Positions 1-8,503 of a DNA stretch of 64,000 bases are shown here, piece after piece. The position numbers and the translations under genes were made by a program. The notes beneath the pieces were generated by a model. It did no database searches and was not told the origin of the DNA. It was given only the letters and a program-made list of their open reading frames with translations. The stretch lies in contig CALEAV010000019.1 in assembly GCA_937943575.1 (NCBI GenBank), positions 1 to 64,000 on the forward strand. Direction: 5' to 3'. Numbering within the stretch: the first letter of the stretch is position 1; the number at the start of each line of letters is the position of its first letter. This DNA comes from an uncultured bacterium (GTDB lineage: Bacteria; Desulfobacterota; Desulfobaccia; Desulfobaccales; 0-14-0-80-60-11).

Positions 1-2
1 AG

Positions 3-644
3 ATGACTCTCTGTCCCCGTTGTCAGATGCCGAATCCCGAAGGCCACGGGGTCTGTCAGACCTGCGGCGCCTCCCTGAGCGGCGCCGGGCCGGAAACTGA
101 GGCCCCCCTGGCGGCCCGCGCCGCGGTTCGGTCCCGCCTCCTCCCTTTGGCGGGGGTGGCGGCGGGCCTCGCCGTGCTGGTCTGGCTGGCGTATTCCCAG
201 GGCTACCTGTCCTTTTTTGCCCCGCCTCCGCCTCCTTCGGCGCCGCCCGCCCCGCCAGCCGGGCCCAGCGCCCCGGCGGCGCCCGCACCTTCCCTCCCGG
301 AACAGGTGCAGGCCCTCTTTAATACCCTCAGGGAGGCCCAGCTCAAAAAGGACCTCACCCTGTTTCTGAGCTGCTATTCCCCTTCCTTCCCGGGCCTGGC
401 GGAGAAACGCCAGCAGACCCAGAAGGCCTGGGAGGACTACACCTTCACCAACATGTTTTATTTCCTGGATGAAGTGACGCCCCAGGGACCCGACCAGGCC
501 AAAGTGCGGGTCACCTGGGAACTGCAGGCCCAGCCCCGGGGCGAGGGGGAGACCCTCACCGCCACCCAGGTCTTTCAGGTGGAGCTCAGGCGGGAGGGGG
601 GCGCCTGGAAGATCGCCGGCCTCCGGGAAATGCCCGCTTTGTAG
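3..644 (+). CDS. zinc-ribbon membrane protein with NTF2-like C-terminal domain
   Basis: Protein of 213 residues. The N-terminus is a zinc ribbon with two CxxC knuckles (CPRC near residue 4 and CQTCG near 18), which fits a true N-terminal start although any ribosome site lies outside the window. A hydrophobic helix follows at about residues 46-70, then a low-complexity proline/alanine linker to about residue 100. The C-terminal 110 residues (aromatic-rich, alternating strands, ending in an EMPAL-like tail) resemble SnoaL/NTF2-like folds often found in membrane-anchored zinc-ribbon proteins. No catalytic residues can be named. The cellular role is unknown; a signal-sensing or scaffold role at the membrane is inference. 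It is separated from the hdr operon by more than 700 bases and is probably not part of it. Confidence 0.7.
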   Translation: MTLCPRCQMPNPEGHGVCQTCGASLSGAGPETEAPLAARAAVRSRLLPLAGVAAGLAVLVWLAYSQGYLSFFAPPPPPSAPPAPPAGPSAPAAPAPSLPEQVQALFNTLREAQLKKDLTLFLSCYSPSFPGLAEKRQQTQKAWEDYTFTNMFYFLDEVTPQGPDQAKVRVTWELQAQPRGEGETLTATQVFQVELRREGGAWKIAGLREMPAL

Positions 645-1190
645 CGGGCGGAGGGTCTGCATCGCCCCTGCCGGCCTCCCCGGTGAGGTTCGCCTCCCCC
701 TTCTGCGGCCCATGGGCCTCAGGTCCCGCCGGCGGACAACCGGAGCCGCCGACAAAGGCGCGGTGGGAGGGTCAGGGCGGCACTCCCTTGCCCAGGACTC
801 CCCCTGCCACAAACGGAGCGCCGAAAAAGAGCAGGGAGCCAGGAAGCCAATATGATCATCGTTTTCCGGCCTGGCATCCCGGTCTTCCGGCTGCTCAGGC
901 GGCAGGGACCGGCCCGGGAAGGGGCCTGCAGGGGCCCTGCTTTTTGCCCGGGCTCACCGGGGCTTCCGGAAAAAACGCTGTAAGCACATGGCCGGCGAGC
1001 CATGCGGCGATCGCCGGGGCTCCGGGACCGGCGCCGCATCCATAGGGAGTGAAGGAAGGGCCCCTGCCTTTTGGACCCTGTCCGGCCCCCCACCCCTTTT
1101 GTCTCGGCCTCTCCCCACCGCCCCTGACGGATTTTCCCCTTCCGGTCTGTCGTTTTTTCCAACAAAACAATTTTAAATGAATCCAATAGG
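645..1190. other. non-coding stretch before the hdr operon
   Basis: Roughly 550 bases with no credible gene on either strand; open frames here are rich in Gly, Pro and Arg and lack ribosome sites. No clear terminator for the preceding gene was seen. GC falls sharply after about 1160, where the regulatory region of the hdr operon begins. Confidence 0.6.
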
Positions 1191-1228
1191 TTAAGCCGAT
1201 TGAGGCATTTATGTCGGCTAATCCGACA
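1191..1228 (+). promoter_or_regulatory. candidate upstream activator site of the hdr sigma-54 promoter
   Basis: Position 1212-1228 is a perfect inverted repeat, TGTCGG-ctaat-CCGACA. A related half site (TTAAGCCGA) lies at 1191-1199. The repeat is centred about 108 bases before the predicted transcription start (about 1328), the usual distance for an NtrC-family enhancer site. The binding protein is not shown by the sequence; the NtrC-type regulator at 14083-15492 is the nearest candidate. Confidence 0.5.
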
Positions 1229-1273
1229 CTTCCCGGAGGGGGAGGGAGCGAGGTCGTATAAAAATAGAAGGAA

Positions 1274-1286
1274 AAACAAATACTTA
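1274..1286 (+). promoter_or_regulatory. IHF-like site between enhancer and sigma-54 promoter
   Basis: AAACAAATACTTA matches the IHF consensus WATCAANNNNTTR with one mismatch. It lies in an AT-rich stretch (about 1258-1295) between the palindrome and the -24/-12 element, where DNA bending is expected at sigma-54 promoters. The match is short and could be chance. Confidence 0.35.
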
Positions 1287-1300
1287 TTTATCAGGAAGGG

Positions 1301-1317
1301 TTGGCACAGGCCTTGCC
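1301..1317 (+). promoter_or_regulatory. sigma-54 (-24/-12) promoter of the hdr-met operon
   Basis: TTGGCACAGGCCTTGCC is an exact match to the sigma-54 core TGGCAC-N5-TTGC (TGGCAC at 1302-1307, TTGC at 1313-1316). The predicted start of transcription is near 1328. This places the GTG at 1324 outside the transcript and favours the ATG at 1390 as the start of hdrC. RpoN promoters need an NtrC-type activator ATPase; two such regulators are encoded in this window. Confidence 0.8.
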
Positions 1318-1389
1318 TTACAGGTGGACAGCCCCGGCAAGCCCACCGGCTGCCGGCGGCCGCTGCTCACCTTCGTATCGGGGGCCCGG

Positions 1390-1974
1390 ATGATGGACAG
1401 GCTGACCACTGGGGAGCTGATCCCCGCCACCGCCTTGCCGGCGCGCCTGTTGGCGCATTTCAGTGTCCCTCCCTCCGTCTGCTACCAATGCAGGAAATGC
1501 TCGGCCGGCTGTCCGCTGACCTTCGCCATGGACCTCCTGCCGGATACGGTCATCCGGCTGGCCTTGCTGGGCCAGGAGGAGACCCTGCTCCGCTGCCGGA
1601 CGATTTGGGTGTGCGCCTCCTGCGTCACCTGCACCACCCGTTGCCCCAACGGCATTGACATCGCCGGGGTGATGGACTGGCTGAAAGAAGAGGCCCTGCG
1701 CCGGGGGGTGGAGGGGCCCCAGCCCGAGGTGGCCACCTTCCACCGCTACTTCCTGGACAGCATCCGCAAAGGCGGCGGCCGCCTGTCGGAGACCGCCCTG
1801 ATGCAGCGCTACACCCTGTTTCAGCTGCGACGGCGCCCCAATCTCAAGGAGCTGCTGCGCCAGCTCAAGCTGGGCTGGGAACTCTTCCGGCGGCGGCGCC
1901 TGCGCCTCTTTGGGCCCCCGGCCCTCAAGGGGCGCCAGGAGATCCGGGCCATCTTTCAGAAAGCGGGGGCATGA
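1390..1974 (+). CDS. hdrC: heterodisulfide reductase subunit C-like iron-sulfur protein
   Basis: About 194 residues. Two clusters of cysteines typical of HdrC are visible near the N-terminus: CYQCRKCSAGCP and CVTCTTRCP, each binding one [4Fe-4S] cluster. In Hdr complexes HdrC carries electrons between HdrA and HdrB in the cytoplasm. A GTG at 1324 would add 22 residues, but it lies upstream of the predicted sigma-54 transcription start, so the first of two adjacent ATGs at 1390 is preferred; the ribosome site there is weak. The C-terminal third is basic and helical. First gene of the operon; hdrB follows after 6 bases. There is no CoM-CoB heterodisulfide in such bacteria, so the natural acceptor is unknown. 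Confidence 0.88.
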   Translation: MMDRLTTGELIPATALPARLLAHFSVPPSVCYQCRKCSAGCPLTFAMDLLPDTVIRLALLGQEETLLRCRTIWVCASCVTCTTRCPNGIDIAGVMDWLKEEALRRGVEGPQPEVATFHRYFLDSIRKGGGRLSETALMQRYTLFQLRRRPNLKELLRQLKLGWELFRRRRLRLFGPPALKGRQEIRAIFQKAGA

Positions 1975-1980
1975 GAAACC

Positions 1981-2817
1981 ATGCAAGTGAGCTACTATCC
2001 CGGCTGTTCCCTGGAGGGCACCGCAGCCGATTACGCCGCCTCCATCGCGGCGGTGGCCCCCCTGGTGGGGGTGGAGCTGGTGGAGCTGGAGGACTGGAAC
2101 TGCTGCGGCGCCAGCGCCGCCCACAGCATCAACCACGAGCTGGCGGTGGCCCTGCCGGGGCGCAACCTGGCCCTGGCCCGGCAGCGGGGGCTGGATGTGG
2201 TGGTCCCCTGCGCCCTGTGCTTCAACCGCCTCAAGGCCGCCGAGAAGGAAGAAGCGCAGGGCGGGCGGGAGGCCGCCCGGAGGGTGAAGATCTGGGACCT
2301 GCTGGACTTCCTCACCCAGGAGACCTTCCTCACCCAGGTCTCCCGGCGGCTGGCCAAGCCCCTGACGGGCCTGAAGGCGGTGGCCTTTTACGGCTGCCTC
2401 TCGGCCCGGCCCCCCCAGATCACCGACAAGCAGGACTGGGAAAACCCCACCGCCATGGACCGGCTGCTGGAGGCCCTGGGCGCCGAGGCCCTGGACTGGT
2501 CCTACAAGACGGACTGCTGCGGCGCCGGGTTGGCGGTGGCCCGGCCGGACATCATCGACACTCTGGTGGGCCGCCTCTACGAGCGGGCCCTGGCCGCCGG
2601 GGCCGAGTGTTTTGTGGTCTCCTGCCAGATGTGCCAGGCCAACCTGGACCTGACCCAGAGCCGCATCTCGGAGAAGGCCGGCAAGCGCTACTATCTGCCG
2701 GTCCTCTATTTCACGGAGCTTCTGGGGCTGGCGCTGGGGCACCCGGAGGCGGCGGGCTGGCTTGCCCGCCACCTGGTGGACCCCCGGCCGTTGCTCACGG
2801 CCAAGGGGCTGTGGTGA
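1981..2817 (+). CDS. hdrB: heterodisulfide reductase subunit B-like protein (two CCG domains)
   Basis: 278 residues, the normal length for HdrB. Two cysteine-rich CCG domains are complete: first PGC at residue 9, NCCGA near 42 and PCALC near 78; second YGC, DCCGAG and SCQMC in the C-terminal half. In methanogen HdrB these residues bind two non-cubane [4Fe-4S] clusters that cleave heterodisulfide. Here HdrB is the likely output site of the complex, passing electrons to a disulfide or thiol substrate or simply to a partner protein. The gene starts 6 bases after hdrC and is followed by hdrA, giving the order hdrC-hdrB-hdrA. Confidence 0.9.
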   Translation: MQVSYYPGCSLEGTAADYAASIAAVAPLVGVELVELEDWNCCGASAAHSINHELAVALPGRNLALARQRGLDVVVPCALCFNRLKAAEKEEAQGGREAARRVKIWDLLDFLTQETFLTQVSRRLAKPLTGLKAVAFYGCLSARPPQITDKQDWENPTAMDRLLEALGAEALDWSYKTDCCGAGLAVARPDIIDTLVGRLYERALAAGAECFVVSCQMCQANLDLTQSRISEKAGKRYYLPVLYFTELLGLALGHPEAAGWLARHLVDPRPLLTAKGLW

Positions 2818-2851
2818 TGGCCTTTCACCTTCGCACACGGACGGGAAGCGT

Positions 2852-5800
2852 ATGACTGCCTCCAACGGAAAAGTGGGCGCCATCGCCGTGGTGGGCGGCG
2901 GCATCGCCGGCATGCAGGCGGCCCTGGACGCCGCCAACGCCGGCTACAAGGTGTATCTGGTGGAGCGGGACATCTCCATCGGCGGGGTCATGGCCCAGCT
3001 GGACAAGACCTTCCCCACCAACGACTGCTCCACCTGCCTCATCTCCCCCAAACTCATCGAGGTGGCCCGGCATCCGGACATCGAGATCATCACCCAGGCC
3101 CAGGTGGCGGGCATCGAGGGCGAGGCGGGGAACTTCCGGCTGACCCTGAATCTGGAGCCCCGCTACATCGACCGGGCCAAGTGCAACGCCTGCGGGGCCT
3201 GCGCCGAGGCCTGCCCGGTGAGCCTGCCCAGCACCTTTGACGAAGGCCTGGGCACCCGGCCGGCGGCCTATCGCCATTTCCCCCAGGCCATCCCCGCCAC
3301 CTACGCCATCAAAAAGCTGGACCGGGCCCCCTGTGTCCGGGCCTGTCCCGCCAACCTGAGCGCCCAGGGCTATGTCCAGCTTATCAAGGTGGGGAAATAT
3401 GCCGAGGCCCTGGCCCTCATCATGGACCGGCTGCCCCTGCCCGGCACCATCGGCCGCATCTGCCCCCACCCCTGCGAAGACCAGTGCCGCCGGGGCGAGC
3501 TGGACGAGCCCGTGGCCATCTGTGCCCTGAAGCGCTTTGCCGCCGACCTGGCGGACTGGCAGAGCCTGCCGGTGCCGGAGATCACCCCCCGGCCGGAGAG
3601 GGTGGCGGTGGTGGGCTCCGGGCCCTCGGGCTTAAGCTGCGCCTATCACCTGGCCCGCCGGGGCTATAAGGTAACGGTCTTTGAGGCCCAAAGCGAGATC
3701 GGCGGCTGGCTGCGCTACGGCATCCCCGAATACCGCCTGCCCCGGGAGGTGCTGGACCGGGAGGTGGACTACATCCGCCGCCTGGGGGTGGAATTCAGGG
3801 TCAACACCCCCATCGGCCCGGGCCTGACGGTGAATGACCTCCTCACCCGGGAGGGCTTTCAGGCCGTCTACCTGGGGGTGGGGGCCCAGGATTCCCTGCG
3901 CCTGCCGGTCCCCGGGGCCGAAGCTCAGGGGGTGCTGTGGGGGGTGGAGTATCTCAAGGAGTCCGCCGCCGGCCGGCCCCAGGACTTCCGGGGCCGCCGG
4001 GTGACGGTCATCGGCGGGGGCAACGTGGCCATGGACGTGGCCCGCACCGCCCGCCGTCAGGGCGGCCAGGTCACCATTATCTGCCTGGAGACCAGAGACG
4101 AGATGCCCGCCTCGCCCTGGGAGGTGGCCGAAGCGGAGCAGGAGGGCATCAGGATCCTGCACCGCTTAGGCGTCAAGGAGATTGTGGCCCCCCAGGGCCG
4201 GGTCAGCGGCCTGGTGCTCAAGGCGGTGGAGCGGGTCTTCGATGAGCAGGGCCGCTTCGCCCCCACCTACCGGGAGGAGGAGACCACCCGCCGGGAGACC
4301 GACGTGGTCATCCTGGCCATCGGCCAGAAGACCAACCTGAGCTTCCTCACCGAGGCGGACGGCATCCGGCTCACCCCCCGGGGCCTCATCGAGGCGGACC
4401 CGGAGACCCTGGCCACCAGCCGGGCAGGGGTCTTCGCCGGCGGCGATGTCACCACCGGCCCTTTCATCGCCATCGCCGCGGTGGCCGCCGGCCGGGAGGC
4501 GGCGGAGTCCATTGACCGCTACCTCTCCGGCCGGGACCTGAGGGAAGACCGGGAGTTTCCCTTGCGGCCCCTCCCCAAGGGCGAAGGCAACTGGGCCCCC
4601 CTGCCGCCCAAATCGGCCCGCAAACCCCGGGCCCGCATGCCGGAGCTGCCCCTGGCCGAGTGGACCAAAGGCTTTACGGAAATCAACCTGGGCTTCAGCG
4701 AGGAGCAGGCCAGAAGCGAGGCGGAGCGCTGCATCAACTGCGGCGTGTGCTCCGAGTGTCTCCAGTGCGTGGCCGCCTGCCAGGCCGGGGCCATTGACCA
4801 CCGCATGCAGCCCGCCCACCGGGAGCTGGAAGTGGGGGCCCTCATCCTGGCCCCGGGCTTCCGGCCCTTCGAAGCGGACCAGAAGGCGGAATACGGCTTC
4901 GGCCGCTACCCCAACGTGGTCACCTCCCTGCAGTTTGAGCGCCTGCTCTCCGCCACCGGCCCCACCGGCGGGCATGTGGTGCGGCCCAGCGACCACCAGG
5001 CCCCCCGCAAAGTGGCCTGGATCCAGTGCGTGGGCTCCCGGGACGCCTCCCTGGGCCGGGAATATTGCTCATATGTGTGCTGCATGTATGCCACCAAGCA
5101 GGCCATCATCGCCAAGGAGCACGATCCCAACATCGAGCCCACCATCTTCTATATCGACATGCGGGCCCAGGGAAAGGGCTTTGACCGCTATTACGAGCGG
5201 GCCAGAGCCTCCCACGGGGTGCGCTATGTCCGGAGCATGATCTCCCGGGTGGCCCAGGACCCCACCACCCGCAACCTGGAGCTCACCTACGTGAGCGAAG
5301 ACAATCAGGTAGTCACCGAGACCTTCGACCTGGTGGTCCTGTCCGTGGGCCTCAATCCCCACCCGGCAGCCCGGGAGCTGGCCGCCACCCTCGGAATCGA
5401 CACCGACCGCTACGGTTACGCCATAAGCCCGCCCCTGCAGATGATTTCCACCACCCGGGAGGGCATCTACACCTGCGGCGTCTTCCAGGCTCCCAAGGAC
5501 ATCCCCGAGACCGTGGGCCAGGCCTCCGCCGCCGCCGGCGCCGCCGCGGCGCTTCTGGCCGACGCCCGGGGCACCCTGGTCACCAAGGAGGAATATCCCC
5601 CCGAGCGGGACATCCTGGCCGAGGAGCCCCGCATCGGCGTCTTCGTCTGCCACTGCGGCATCAACATCGCCGGGGTGGTGGATGTGGCGGCGGTGGCGGA
5701 CTACGCCCGTACCCTGCCCCAGGTGGTCTATGCCGACCACTTCACCTTCACCTGCTCCACCGACTCTCTGGACCGCATGCGCCAGGTGATCGAGGAACAG

Positions 5801-7324
5801 GGCCTCAACCGGGTGGTGGTGGCCTCCTGCAGCCCCCGGACGCACGAGCCCCTGTTCCAGGAAAACCTGCGCAAGGCGGGCTTAAACAAATACCTCTTTG
5901 AGATGGCCAATATCCGGGACCAGGATTCCTGGGTGCACCAGGGCGAGCCCGCCCTGGCCACCGAGAAGGCCAAGGAGCTGGTGCGCATGTCCGTGGCCCG
6001 GGCGGCGCTCCTCAAACCCGTGGGCGACCTCCTCTTCCCGGTGACCCAGAAGGCCCTGGTGGTGGGCGGCGAGCTGGCGGCGCTGCAGGCCGCCCTCACC
6101 ATCGCCGAGGCCGGCTACCCGGTGTATCTCACCGAGCCCGGGGAAAAATTGGGGGCCAGCCTGGCCCGGCGCCAGCACCAGACCCTGGAGGGCCACGCCA
6201 TTCAGCCCTTCATCGCCGGGATGGTGAAAAAGGTGGAGGAGCACCCCCTCATCGAGTGGCTGCCCTTCACCCGCCTTCTGGACGTGAAGGGCCACATGGG
6301 CAGGTTCAAAAGCACCGCCGAAGCCGGCCGCTTCCGCCGGGAGCTGGAGTACGGGGCGGTGGTGGTGGCCACCGGGGCCCAGGAATACCGGCCCACGGAA
6401 TACCTCTACGGCCAGCATGACCGGGTCCTCACCCAGCTGGAGCTGGAGGAGCTCCTGGCGGAAAACCCCCGGGCGCTGCCCGCCGGGGCGACGGTGGTGA
6501 TGATCCAGTGCGTGGGCTCCCGGGAGCCGGAGCGCAACTACTGCAGCCGGATATGCTGCGGCGAGGCGGTGAAAAACGCCCTCCGGATCAAGGAGCTTGA
6601 CCCCACGGCCCAGGTCTTTGTCCTCTATCGGGACATCCGCACCTACGGCCTGAAGGAGCTCTCCTACCGCCGGGCCCGGGAAGCGGGGGTGCAGTTTGTG
6701 CGCTTTGAGCCGGACCGCCGCCCCGAGGTCACCCCGGGGGGCCGGGGCCTGACGGTCACGGTCTTTGACCAGTCCCTGAAGCTGCCCCTGAAACTGGCGG
6801 CCGACTACCTGGTGCTCTCCGCAGGCCTGCGGCCGCACCCGGCCAGCGCCGAGGTGGCCCGGGTCTTCAAGCTGCCGGTGGACGCCGACGGCTTCCTCAT
6901 GGAGGCGCACCTGAAGCTGAGGCCCCTGGATTTTGCCTCCGCCGGCATCTTCCTGTGCGGTCTGGCCCACGGCCCCAAGACCCTGGAGGAGAGCTTGGCC
7001 CAGGCCATGGGCGCTGCGGCCCGGGCCCTGGGGGTGCTCTCCCGGGCGGAGATGTATGTGGCCGGCGCGGTGGCCCAGGTGGACCCGTTAAAGTGCGTCG
7101 CCTGCCTCACCTGCATGCGCACCTGCCCCTTCGGGGTGCCGCAGATGGATGAGAGCGAGGGGGTGGTGCGCATCGACGCCGCCTCCTGCCAGGGCTGCGG
7201 CAACTGCGCCAGCGCCTGCCCCCGCAAGGCCATCGAAGTGAAACACCATCTGGACGAGCAGTTCATCGCCAAGATCCTGGCCGTGAGCGACACCTGGCCG
7301 GCGATGGGCGCCGAGGCGAGGTAG
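2852..7324 (+). CDS. hdrA: giant HdrA flavoprotein with inserted GltD-like NAD(P)H module and duplicated HdrA lobe
   Basis: 1490 residues from ATG 2852 (the frame is open further upstream but overlaps hdrB). Order of modules: HdrA FAD motif VGGGIAG at about 14-20 and FeS motif CNACGACAEACP from residue 111; a GltD/NfnB-like part from about 150 (CVRACP, CPHPCEDQC), with FAD motif VVGSGPSG at about 250, NAD(P)H motif VIGGGNVAMD at about 383 and GGDVTTGP at about 530; a return to HdrA with CINCGVCSECLQC at about 627 and the IQCVGSRD/CCMYATKQA region near 720. A second HdrA lobe follows: VCHCG at about 930, VVGGELAAL near 1066 and IQCVGSRE near 1216. The chain ends with two ferredoxin-type motifs at about 1413 and 1445. 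HdrA is the bifurcating hub of Hdr complexes; the insertion suggests direct NAD(P)H use. Typical HdrA is about 650 residues, so this is more than double. Confidence 0.9.
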   Translation: MTASNGKVGAIAVVGGGIAGMQAALDAANAGYKVYLVERDISIGGVMAQLDKTFPTNDCSTCLISPKLIEVARHPDIEIITQAQVAGIEGEAGNFRLTLNLEPRYIDRAKCNACGACAEACPVSLPSTFDEGLGTRPAAYRHFPQAIPATYAIKKLDRAPCVRACPANLSAQGYVQLIKVGKYAEALALIMDRLPLPGTIGRICPHPCEDQCRRGELDEPVAICALKRFAADLADWQSLPVPEITPRPERVAVVGSGPSGLSCAYHLARRGYKVTVFEAQSEIGGWLRYGIPEYRLPREVLDREVDYIRRLGVEFRVNTPIGPGLTVNDLLTREGFQAVYLGVGAQDSLRLPVPGAEAQGVLWGVEYLKESAAGRPQDFRGRRVTVIGGGNVAMDVARTARRQGGQVTIICLETRDEMPASPWEVAEAEQEGIRILHRLGVKEIVAPQGRVSGLVLKAVERVFDEQGRFAPTYREEETTRRETDVVILAIGQKTNLSFLTEADGIRLTPRGLIEADPETLATSRAGVFAGGDVTTGPFIAIAAVAAGREAAESIDRYLSGRDLREDREFPLRPLPKGEGNWAPLPPKSARKPRARMPELPLAEWTKGFTEINLGFSEEQARSEAERCINCGVCSECLQCVAACQAGAIDHRMQPAHRELEVGALILAPGFRPFEADQKAEYGFGRYPNVVTSLQFERLLSATGPTGGHVVRPSDHQAPRKVAWIQCVGSRDASLGREYCSYVCCMYATKQAIIAKEHDPNIEPTIFYIDMRAQGKGFDRYYERARASHGVRYVRSMISRVAQDPTTRNLELTYVSEDNQVVTETFDLVVLSVGLNPHPAARELAATLGIDTDRYGYAISPPLQMISTTREGIYTCGVFQAPKDIPETVGQASAAAGAAAALLADARGTLVTKEEYPPERDILAEEPRIGVFVCHCGINIAGVVDVAAVADYARTLPQVVYADHFTFTCSTDSLDRMRQVIEEQGLNRVVVASCSPRTHEPLFQENLRKAGLNKYLFEMANIRDQDSWVHQGEPALATEKAKELVRMSVARAALLKPVGDLLFPVTQKALVVGGELAALQAALTIAEAGYPVYLTEPGEKLGASLARRQHQTLEGHAIQPFIAGMVKKVEEHPLIEWLPFTRLLDVKGHMGRFKSTAEAGRFRRELEYGAVVVATGAQEYRPTEYLYGQHDRVLTQLELEELLAENPRALPAGATVVMIQCVGSREPERNYCSRICCGEAVKNALRIKELDPTAQVFVLYRDIRTYGLKELSYRRAREAGVQFVRFEPDRRPEVTPGGRGLTVTVFDQSLKLPLKLAADYLVLSAGLRPHPASAEVARVFKLPVDADGFLMEAHLKLRPLDFASAGIFLCGLAHGPKTLEESLAQAMGAAARALGVLSRAEMYVAGAVAQVDPLKCVACLTCMRTCPFGVPQMDESEGVVRIDAASCQGCGNCASACPRKAIEVKHHLDEQFIAKILAVSDTWPAMGAEAR

Positions 7325-7328
7325 CCCC

Positions 7329-7826
7329 ATGGAAGCCTCCAAAGTGATCTCCGCCGCTCCGGAAGCGGAATTTGTCCCCAAAATCCTGGCGTTAGTGTGC
7401 ACCTACTGCACCTACACCGCCGCGGACATGGCCGGCTCGGCCCGCATGCAGTACCCGCCCACCGTGCGCATCGTCAAATATCTGTGCACCGGCCGCATCG
7501 ACATCCTCCACATCCTCAAGGCCTTCGAGGCGGGGGCGGATGCGGTGATGGTGAGCGGCTGCGAAGCCGGGAGCTGCCACTTCCTGGAGGGGAACCTGCG
7601 GGCCCGGGAACGGGTGGAATATGCCAAAAAGCTCATTGCGGAAGTGGGCCTCGAACCCGAGCGCCTGGAGATGTTTGAGGTGGCGGCCTCCGACGCCCCC
7701 AAGTGGGTCCAGGTGGTGCGGGAGATGACGGAGAGGGTGGAAAAGTTGGGTCCCAGCCCGCTGCACCGGGTGGGCGCAAGCTTCGCCCAGGTGGAAGCGG
7801 CAGTTCAACGGGTGGTGGCACAATGA
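7329..7826 (+). CDS. mvhD: MvhD/FlpD-type [2Fe-2S] electron-transfer subunit
   Basis: 165 residues. MvhD-family cysteines are present: CTYC near residue 24 followed by TAADMAG, CTGRID near 54, and GCEAGSC near 80. In methanogen Mvh-Hdr and in bacterial Hdr complexes MvhD relays electrons between a partner oxidoreductase and HdrA. The ribosome site GAGGTAG overlaps the hdrA stop codon. The stop overlaps the start of metV (ATGA at 7823-7826), so translation is probably coupled. Its place between hdrA and metVF fits a bridge between the MTHF reductase module and HdrABC. Confidence 0.9.
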   Translation: MEASKVISAAPEAEFVPKILALVCTYCTYTAADMAGSARMQYPPTVRIVKYLCTGRIDILHILKAFEAGADAVMVSGCEAGSCHFLEGNLRARERVEYAKKLIAEVGLEPERLEMFEVAASDAPKWVQVVREMTERVEKLGPSPLHRVGASFAQVEAAVQRVVAQ

Positions 7827-8503
7827 TCATCGCAGAGCGCAAGCCTTTTAGAGAGATCCAGGACATGGTGGCCCCCTACGGCAACGTCCTCATCGCCGGC
7901 TGCGGCACCTGCGTGGCCGTCTGCCTGGCTGGGGGCGAAAAGGAAGTGGGGCTGTTGGCGGCCCAGCTGAAACTGGCCCGCAACCTGGCGGGGCAGACCG
8001 GCCGCCTGGGCGAGATCACCGTGGAGCGCCAGTGCGACCGGGAGTTCATCGAGCCCCTCAGGGAGGTGGCGACCGACTATGAGGCGGTCATCTCCACCGC
8101 CTGCGGCGCCGGGGTGCAGTTTCTGGCCGCCCTGCTCCAGGACAAGCCCGTCTTTCCGGCCCTCAACACCACCTTCATCGGGGTGAACGAGGCCGCCGGC
8201 CACTACACCGAGCGCTGCCGCTCCTGCCACCAGTGCTATCTGGGGATCACCGGGGGCATCTGCCCGGTGACCATGTGCACCAAGGGTCTGCTCAACGGCC
8301 CCTGCGGCGGCCCCATCGGGGGGAAGTGCGAAGTGGACCCGGCGCGGGACTGCGCCTGGTGTCAGATCTATGAGCGCCTGGAAAGCCAGGGGCGCCTTCA
8401 GCAGATCGAGGCCATTTTGCCGCTCCACCCCCACAGCCGCACCACCAGCCCGGGAACGGTGATTCACCCTGCCTATTTAAGGAGATACGCCGCCCATGAG
8501 TAA
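7823..8503 (+). CDS. metV: MetV, cysteine-rich partner of methylene-THF reductase
   Basis: 226 residues from ATG 7823, chosen because it forms an ATGA overlap with mvhD; the frame is open upstream inside mvhD. Cysteine-rich blocks are visible: CGTCVAVC near residue 30, then CRSCHQC, CPVTMC, GPCGG and CAWCQIYE in the second half, as in the MTHFR C-terminal zinc/FeS family. In acetogens MetV is required with MetF for methylene-THF reductase activity and carries FeS clusters. The 3' end overlaps metF by 8 bases, and the metF ribosome site GGAG lies at 8481-8484. Confidence 0.88.
   Translation: MIIAERKPFREIQDMVAPYGNVLIAGCGTCVAVCLAGGEKEVGLLAAQLKLARNLAGQTGRLGEITVERQCDREFIEPLREVATDYEAVISTACGAGVQFLAALLQDKPVFPALNTTFIGVNEAAGHYTERCRSCHQCYLGITGGICPVTMCTKGLLNGPCGGPIGGKCEVDPARDCAWCQIYERLESQGRLQQIEAILPLHPHSRTTSPGTVIHPAYLRRYAAHE

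Noticed and set aside
1324-1389. GTG at 1324 as start of hdrC
   Set aside because: It lies upstream of the predicted sigma-54 transcription start near 1328 and adds residues without HdrC similarity.
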